Shown piece after piece: positions 60,710 through 64,000 of a DNA stretch of 64,000 nucleotides. Under the pieces are notes generated by a model, which saw only the letters and a program-made list of their open reading frames with translations, made no database searches and had not been told where the DNA came from. Positions within the stretch are counted from its first letter, which is position 1; each line of letters opens with the position of its first letter. Location: NCBI GenBank assembly GCA_021815925.1, contig JAKAZL010000001.1, positions 62,001 to 126,000 on the forward strand, read 5' to 3'. The stretch is from Pseudomonadota bacterium (GTDB lineage: Bacteria; Pseudomonadota; Gammaproteobacteria; Steroidobacterales; Steroidobacteraceae). The position numbers and the translations under genes are program-made.

Positions 60710-62877
60710 GCGAACTGACGCTCCTTGCGACCGTGCCGCGCGGGCTGGCCGATCTGGCCGCCGCGGAACTCGCCGTGCTCGGGGCGAACACGATCCGCGA
60801 GCACAACGCTGCCGTCGCATTCAGCGGCACTCTCGAGACCGCATACCGCGCCTGCCTGGAATCGCGGCTGATCAACCGGGTGCTGCTCGAGATCGGGCGT
60901 TTCGAGGCGCCGAGCACCGAGGCGTTCTATCTCGGTGCGCGGGCGCTGCCGTGGAGCGAACATCTCGGCGAGGGCGCGAGCCTTGCCTGCGAGTTCACCG
61001 GGCAGCATCCCACGATCGGGCACAGTCATTTTGGCGCGTTGAAGCTCAAGGACGCCATCGTCGATGCCCTGCGCGCCGAGCGCGGCAGCCGGCCGGAAGT
61101 GGCGCGCGAGCGCCCGGATGTGCGCGTCCACGCCCACGCCCGTGGCGCGACCATCAGTCTGTACATCGACCTCGCCGGGGAGAGTCTGCATCGGCGCGGC
61201 TACCGCAGCGAGGCGCTCGCAGCGCCGCTGAAGGAAAACGTCGCCGCCGGGGTGCTCGTGCGCAGTCTCTGGCCACAGCTGTGCACCGATGGAGCACAGT
61301 TTCTCGATCCGCTGTGCGGATCCGGTACGTTGGTGATCGAGGCGGCGTTGATTGCCGCGCAGCGCGCGCCGGGACTGACACGCCGGTACTTCGGCTTCCT
61401 CGGCTGGCGCGGTCACGACGCGGCGCTGTGGCAGCGCTTGTGCGAGCAGGCGCGAGCGCGCTGCCGCGAGCCGGATGCCGGCCGGCCGCCGCTGCGCGGA
61501 CGGGATCGCAATCCGGCGGCTGTGCGTGCGGCCATCGCCAACGCCGAGCGCGCCGGCGTCGGCGCGTGGGTGCGCTTCGAGGTCGGCACGCTCGAGGCGG
61601 CACGCCCCGAGGCGCCGGGGCCGGGGTTGCTGTGCACCAATCCGCCCTATGGGGCGCGCCTGGAGGATCTGGCGGCGGCGCGCCTCGTGCACCGCCAGCT
61701 CGGCGTGGTGCTGCGCGAGCACTTCCAGGGTTGGCGCGCCGCTCTGTTGACCGGGGCGCCGCAGCTCGGGATGGAGCTCGGCATTCGCGCCGAGCGCACC
61801 CACACGCTGTGGAACGGCGCGATCGAATGCCGTCTGCTGCGCATGCGCATCGAGGCGCAGAGCCTGCGCGAGCCGGGCTCCCTGGCGCGCCCGGACAGCG
61901 CACTCGCCGAGACGCCCGGTGCGCGCATGTTCGGCAACCGACTGGCGAAGAATCTCAAGCGTCTGCGCACCTGGGCGGAGCGCGAGTCGGTCACCTGTTA
62001 TCGGCTGTACGACGCCGACATGCCCGAGTATGCCTTTGCCATCGACCGGTACGTGACCGTTGGGGACGCGCTCGCCTGGCTGTACGTGCAGGAGTACGCC
62101 CCGCCGCGCACGATCGAGCCGGAGGCGGCGCGCCGCCGCCGCGGCGAGATGCTGGCGAGCCTGCCGCAGGTGACCGGCGTGCCGCGCGAGCGGATCAAGC
62201 TGCGCACGCGGCGGCGGACCCGGCGCGGGGAGCAGTATGCCAAGCTCGCCGGCGAGGCCGCCTTTCACGTGGTGAGCGAGGGTGGGCTGAAGTTCGAGGT
62301 CAACTTCACCGATTACCTCGATACCGGGTTGTTCCTCGATCACCGGTTGACGCGCGAGCGGCTGCGCCGCGCGGCGCGCGGCGCACGTTTTCTCAACCTG
62401 TTCGCGTACACCGGAACGGCGACGGTTTATGCAGCGAGCGGCGGTGCGGCCAGCACCACGTCGGTCGACCTGTCGAATACGTACCTGGATTGGGCGCGAC
62501 GCAACCTGGCGCTAAACGTCCCGGCCGACGGTCGTCACGAGTTCGTGCAGGCCGACTGCCTGCGCTGGTTGGGCGAGACGGTGCGCACCGGTGCGCGCTT
62601 CGAGCTGATCTTTCTCGACCCGCCGACCTTCTCCAATTCAAAGCGGATGGATGGCGTGCTGGATGTACAGCGCGACCACCGCACGCTCATCGAGCAGTGC
62701 ATGCAGCTGCTCGCACCCGGCGGGCTGCTCGTGTTCTCGACCAATGCGCAGCGCTTCCGCATCGATCCGGAGCTCGAGCGTCGCTATACGCTACTCGATA
62801 TCTCCGCGCCGACCCTGCCGCCGGATTTCGCGCGCAATCCGCACATTCACCGCTGCTTCGAGCTGCGGGCGCGCTGA
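60706..62877 (+). CDS. rlmKL: Bifunctional 23S rRNA m2G2445/m7G2069 methyltransferase RlmKL
   Basis: A 723-residue protein with a THUMP-like N-terminal region, the RlmL (m2G) methyltransferase half with the LDPLCGSGTLVIEAAL and TNPPYGAR motifs, and the RlmK (m7G) half with FLNLFAYTGTATVYAASGGA and LDPPTFSNS. The fused form is the gammaproteobacterial arrangement, and the length is close to the E. coli protein (702). It starts with a GTG overlapping the ClC stop (GTGA). It modifies two guanines of 23S rRNA. The last 31 bases overlap the antisense end of a small RHH gene. Confidence 0.95.
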   Translation: MSELTLLATVPRGLADLAAAELAVLGANTIREHNAAVAFSGTLETAYRACLESRLINRVLLEIGRFEAPSTEAFYLGARALPWSEHLGEGASLACEFTGQHPTIGHSHFGALKLKDAIVDALRAERGSRPEVARERPDVRVHAHARGATISLYIDLAGESLHRRGYRSEALAAPLKENVAAGVLVRSLWPQLCTDGAQFLDPLCGSGTLVIEAALIAAQRAPGLTRRYFGFLGWRGHDAALWQRLCEQARARCREPDAGRPPLRGRDRNPAAVRAAIANAERAGVGAWVRFEVGTLEAARPEAPGPGLLCTNPPYGARLEDLAAARLVHRQLGVVLREHFQGWRAALLTGAPQLGMELGIRAERTHTLWNGAIECRLLRMRIEAQSLREPGSLARPDSALAETPGARMFGNRLAKNLKRLRTWAERESVTCYRLYDADMPEYAFAIDRYVTVGDALAWLYVQEYAPPRTIEPEAARRRRGEMLASLPQVTGVPRERIKLRTRRRTRRGEQYAKLAGEAAFHVVSEGGLKFEVNFTDYLDTGLFLDHRLTRERLRRAARGARFLNLFAYTGTATVYAASGGAASTTSVDLSNTYLDWARRNLALNVPADGRHEFVQADCLRWLGETVRTGARFELIFLDPPTFSNSKRMDGVLDVQRDHRTLIEQCMQLLAPGGLLVFSTNAQRFRIDPELERRYTLLDISAPTLPPDFARNPHIHRCFELRAR

Positions 62878-63062
62878 GCGGCCCCCGACTCTTCCTCCGG
62901 CCGCCACGGCCGGCCCTGCTTCGTCTCGATGAATCCACGAATGAGTCGCCGCACGACCTGCGACGGCGTGGCGTCCTCTTCGGCGCACAGCCGCTCGAAG
63001 ACGGCCTTTTTGCGCGGATCGATCAGCACAGTGAGGCGGGCGGTTCGCGTTTCGAGGGACAC
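62847..63062 (-). CDS. Ribbon-helix-helix DNA-binding protein
   Basis: A 71-residue protein with a GTG start at 63062 and AGGA 7 bases upstream. TARLTVLIDPRKKAVFERLCAEEDATPSQVVRRLIRGFIE is the CopG/Arc pattern: one strand (ARLTVLID) for the DNA groove and two helices for the dimer. The tail is hydrophilic. The GATGCACC-TTCC-GGTGCATC palindrome 44 bases upstream of the GTG, at the divergent promoter, is a plausible operator. It overlaps the rlmKL end by 31 bp on the opposite strand. No toxin partner is evident. Confidence 0.72.
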   Translation of the reverse strand: MSLETRTARLTVLIDPRKKAVFERLCAEEDATPSQVVRRLIRGFIETKQGRPWRPEEESGAAQRARSSKQR

Positions 63063-63074
63063 GGGCGGATCCTA

Positions 63075-63103
63075 TTCACATTTGAGCTGCTTCCAATGAT
63101 AAT
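63075..63103 (+). promoter_or_regulatory. Candidate sigma-70 promoter of the HyfB-like gene
   Basis: TTCACA (63075-63080) and GATAAT (63098-63103) are separated by 17 bases, a good match to the consensus, with start about 63110 and the palindrome immediately downstream. This is the strongest promoter-like match near this gene. Confidence 0.6.
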
Positions 63104-63105
63104 AT

Positions 63106-63125
63106 GATGCACCTTCCGGTGCATC
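63106..63125. promoter_or_regulatory. Perfect palindrome (8-bp arms) at the divergent RHH/HyfB-like promoter
   Basis: GATGCACC (63106-63113) and GGTGCATC (63118-63125) flank TTCC. It lies directly behind the -10 of the HyfB-like gene and 2 bases before its GTG. It may be an operator for the RHH protein, or an mRNA hairpin masking the ribosome-binding region. Position and symmetry are seen; either function is inferred. Confidence 0.6.
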
Positions 63126-63127
63126 CT

Positions 63128-64000
63128 GTGATCACCCTATCGCCCATGCTGCTCGTCGGCTGCGTCGCGCTCTTGCTGGGCTGGACGGCGATTGGGCTCG
63201 CCGGTCTGCTGCGCCCGCGCAGCGTCGTCCTCTCCGGCCGCGTCCTGTTTCCGCTCGGGGCGCTGCTCGGATTCGCCCTCGCGGTGCTGGCCGGGGCAAG
63301 CCTGCTCGGCGGGGGCATCGAGCGGCTGGTGCTGCCCCTCGGACTGCCCGGTCTGCCGGCGCACCTGCGGCTCGATCCGCTCTCGAGCGCCTTCCTGGTG
63401 CTGCTCGGGGCGGCCTCCGGCGGGATCTCGTTGTTCGCGGGCGGGTATTTCCGCGCCGGGGAGGGCGCAGCCCCCGGGCTGCTGTGCCTGCAGTACCACC
63501 TGTTTCTGGCCAGCATGGGGCTGGTGCTGCTCGCCGATGACGCCTACAGCTTCCTCGTAGCCTGGGAGGCCATGGCGCTGTCCTCCTATTTCCTGGTCAC
63601 GACCCAGCACCGCCTTGCCGAGATCCGTCGCGCCGGATTCCTCTATCTGCTCATGGCGCACGTCGGGGCGATCTGCCTGCTGCTCGCGTTCGGGGTGCTG
63701 CAGGGCGGCAGCGGGCTGTTCACCTTTGCCGCCATGCGCGCGGCGCATCTGTCCCCGGGCTGGGCGGCAGCGGCCTTCCTGCTCGCGCTCCTCGGTTTCG
63801 GGGCCAAGGCGGGTCTGGTGCCGCTGCATGTGTGGTTGCCGGAAGCACACCCGGCGGCACCCTCGCCGGTCTCGGCGCTCATGAGCGGCGTGATGCTCAA
63901 GACCGCCGTGTACGGCGTGCTGCGGGTCGGGCTTGATCTGCTCGGGCACCCGGTCTGGTGGTGGGGGCTCGCGCCGCTCGCCCTGGGGCTGCTCACGATC
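63128..64000 (+). CDS. HyfB/NuoL-like proton-translocating membrane subunit (3' truncated by window)
   Basis: The frame is open from the GTG at 63128 (ATG at 63146 is also possible) to the window end, 291 codons. Many membrane helices are seen. Key residues of Mrp-antiporter-like subunits are present: WEAMALSSYFLV, LLGFGAKAGLVPLHVWLPEAH and APSPVSALMSGVMLKTAVYG, which closely follow E. coli HyfB. Such subunits belong to hydrogenase-4/formate hydrogenlyase-like complexes or to related ion-translocating modules. Hydrogenase genes are not in the window, so the complex cannot be named. No ribosome site lies before the start. Confidence 0.88.
   Translation, partial: MITLSPMLLVGCVALLLGWTAIGLAGLLRPRSVVLSGRVLFPLGALLGFALAVLAGASLLGGGIERLVLPLGLPGLPAHLRLDPLSSAFLVLLGAASGGISLFAGGYFRAGEGAAPGLLCLQYHLFLASMGLVLLADDAYSFLVAWEAMALSSYFLVTTQHRLAEIRRAGFLYLLMAHVGAICLLLAFGVLQGGSGLFTFAAMRAAHLSPGWAAAAFLLALLGFGAKAGLVPLHVWLPEAHPAAPSPVSALMSGVMLKTAVYGVLRVGLDLLGHPVWWWGLAPLALGLLTI

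Noticed and set aside
1..64000. tRNA, rRNA, CRISPR arrays, insertion sequences, prophage or integrase genes
   Set aside because: Looked for on both strands by eye and none was recognised. Composition looks even apart from the AT-rich MarR operator and the HyfB-like promoter region.

Overview
The window is one GC-rich, gene-dense stretch of a bacterial chromosome with no rRNA, tRNA, CRISPR array or mobile element that I can see. The gene set points to a facultatively anaerobic gammaproteobacterium: a fused RlmKL rRNA methyltransferase, a cydABX-cydDC block, UbiU/UbiV/UbiT with an FNR-type regulator, and a Marinobacter-like fatty acyl-CoA reductase beside a wax ester synthase. I cannot place it to genus. 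Both ends cut through genes: a FadB/FadJ-type enzyme on the left and a HyfB-like proton-translocating subunit on the right.

Layout. 1-3.7 kb: beta-oxidation genes and a ferredoxin-reductase-like flavoprotein. 3.7-11.6 kb: a neutral-lipid neighbourhood, with a minus-strand operon (phasin, patatin lipase, alpha/beta hydrolase, hypothetical) followed by a divergent pair, wax ester synthase (WS/DGAT) and long fatty acyl-CoA reductase. 11.9-19.8 kb: outer-membrane barrel protein, P-type H+-ATPase, photolyase, a beta-hydroxyacid dehydrogenase and an ABC exporter preceded by two tiny ORFs. 19.9-27.4 kb: S9 peptidase, DksA/TraR zinc-finger protein and a MarR-EmrA-EmrB-NodT efflux operon with a perfect inverted-repeat operator.

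27.3-36.8 kb: a SPOR lipoprotein, then an eight-gene minus-strand lipid-modification operon (desaturase, FAD oxidoreductase, DUF1365, cyclopropane synthase, DUF2878, DUF1295, second Cfa-like methyltransferase, lipocalin). Almost every junction is an ATGA overlap. Just upstream lie an ECF sigma factor and an RskA-type anti-sigma factor. The gene set parallels the SigK-RskA locus of Mycobacterium tuberculosis. 37.3-43.8 kb: cytochrome bd oxidase with an unusual two-helix CydX and the CydDC exporter. 44-48.9 kb: a hypothetical periplasmic protein and an RND efflux pair.

49-55.6 kb: an anaerobic island, ubiD-ubiU-ubiV facing ubiT, an fnr/anr gene and a B12-binding radical SAM gene. Three FNR-type boxes lie in front of these genes at near-canonical distances from candidate -10 elements. 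Two or three of the transcripts look leaderless. 55.7-64 kb: carboxylesterase, secreted hypothetical protein, Fe-superoxide dismutase, ClC channel, RlmKL, a ribbon-helix-helix repressor with a palindrome in the divergent promoter region, and the start of a HyfB-like gene.

The best leads are the FNR-linked ubiquinone/radical-SAM island, the ECF-controlled fatty-acid-modification operon, the wax ester locus and the extended CydX. All assignments come from reading motifs; no database search was run.
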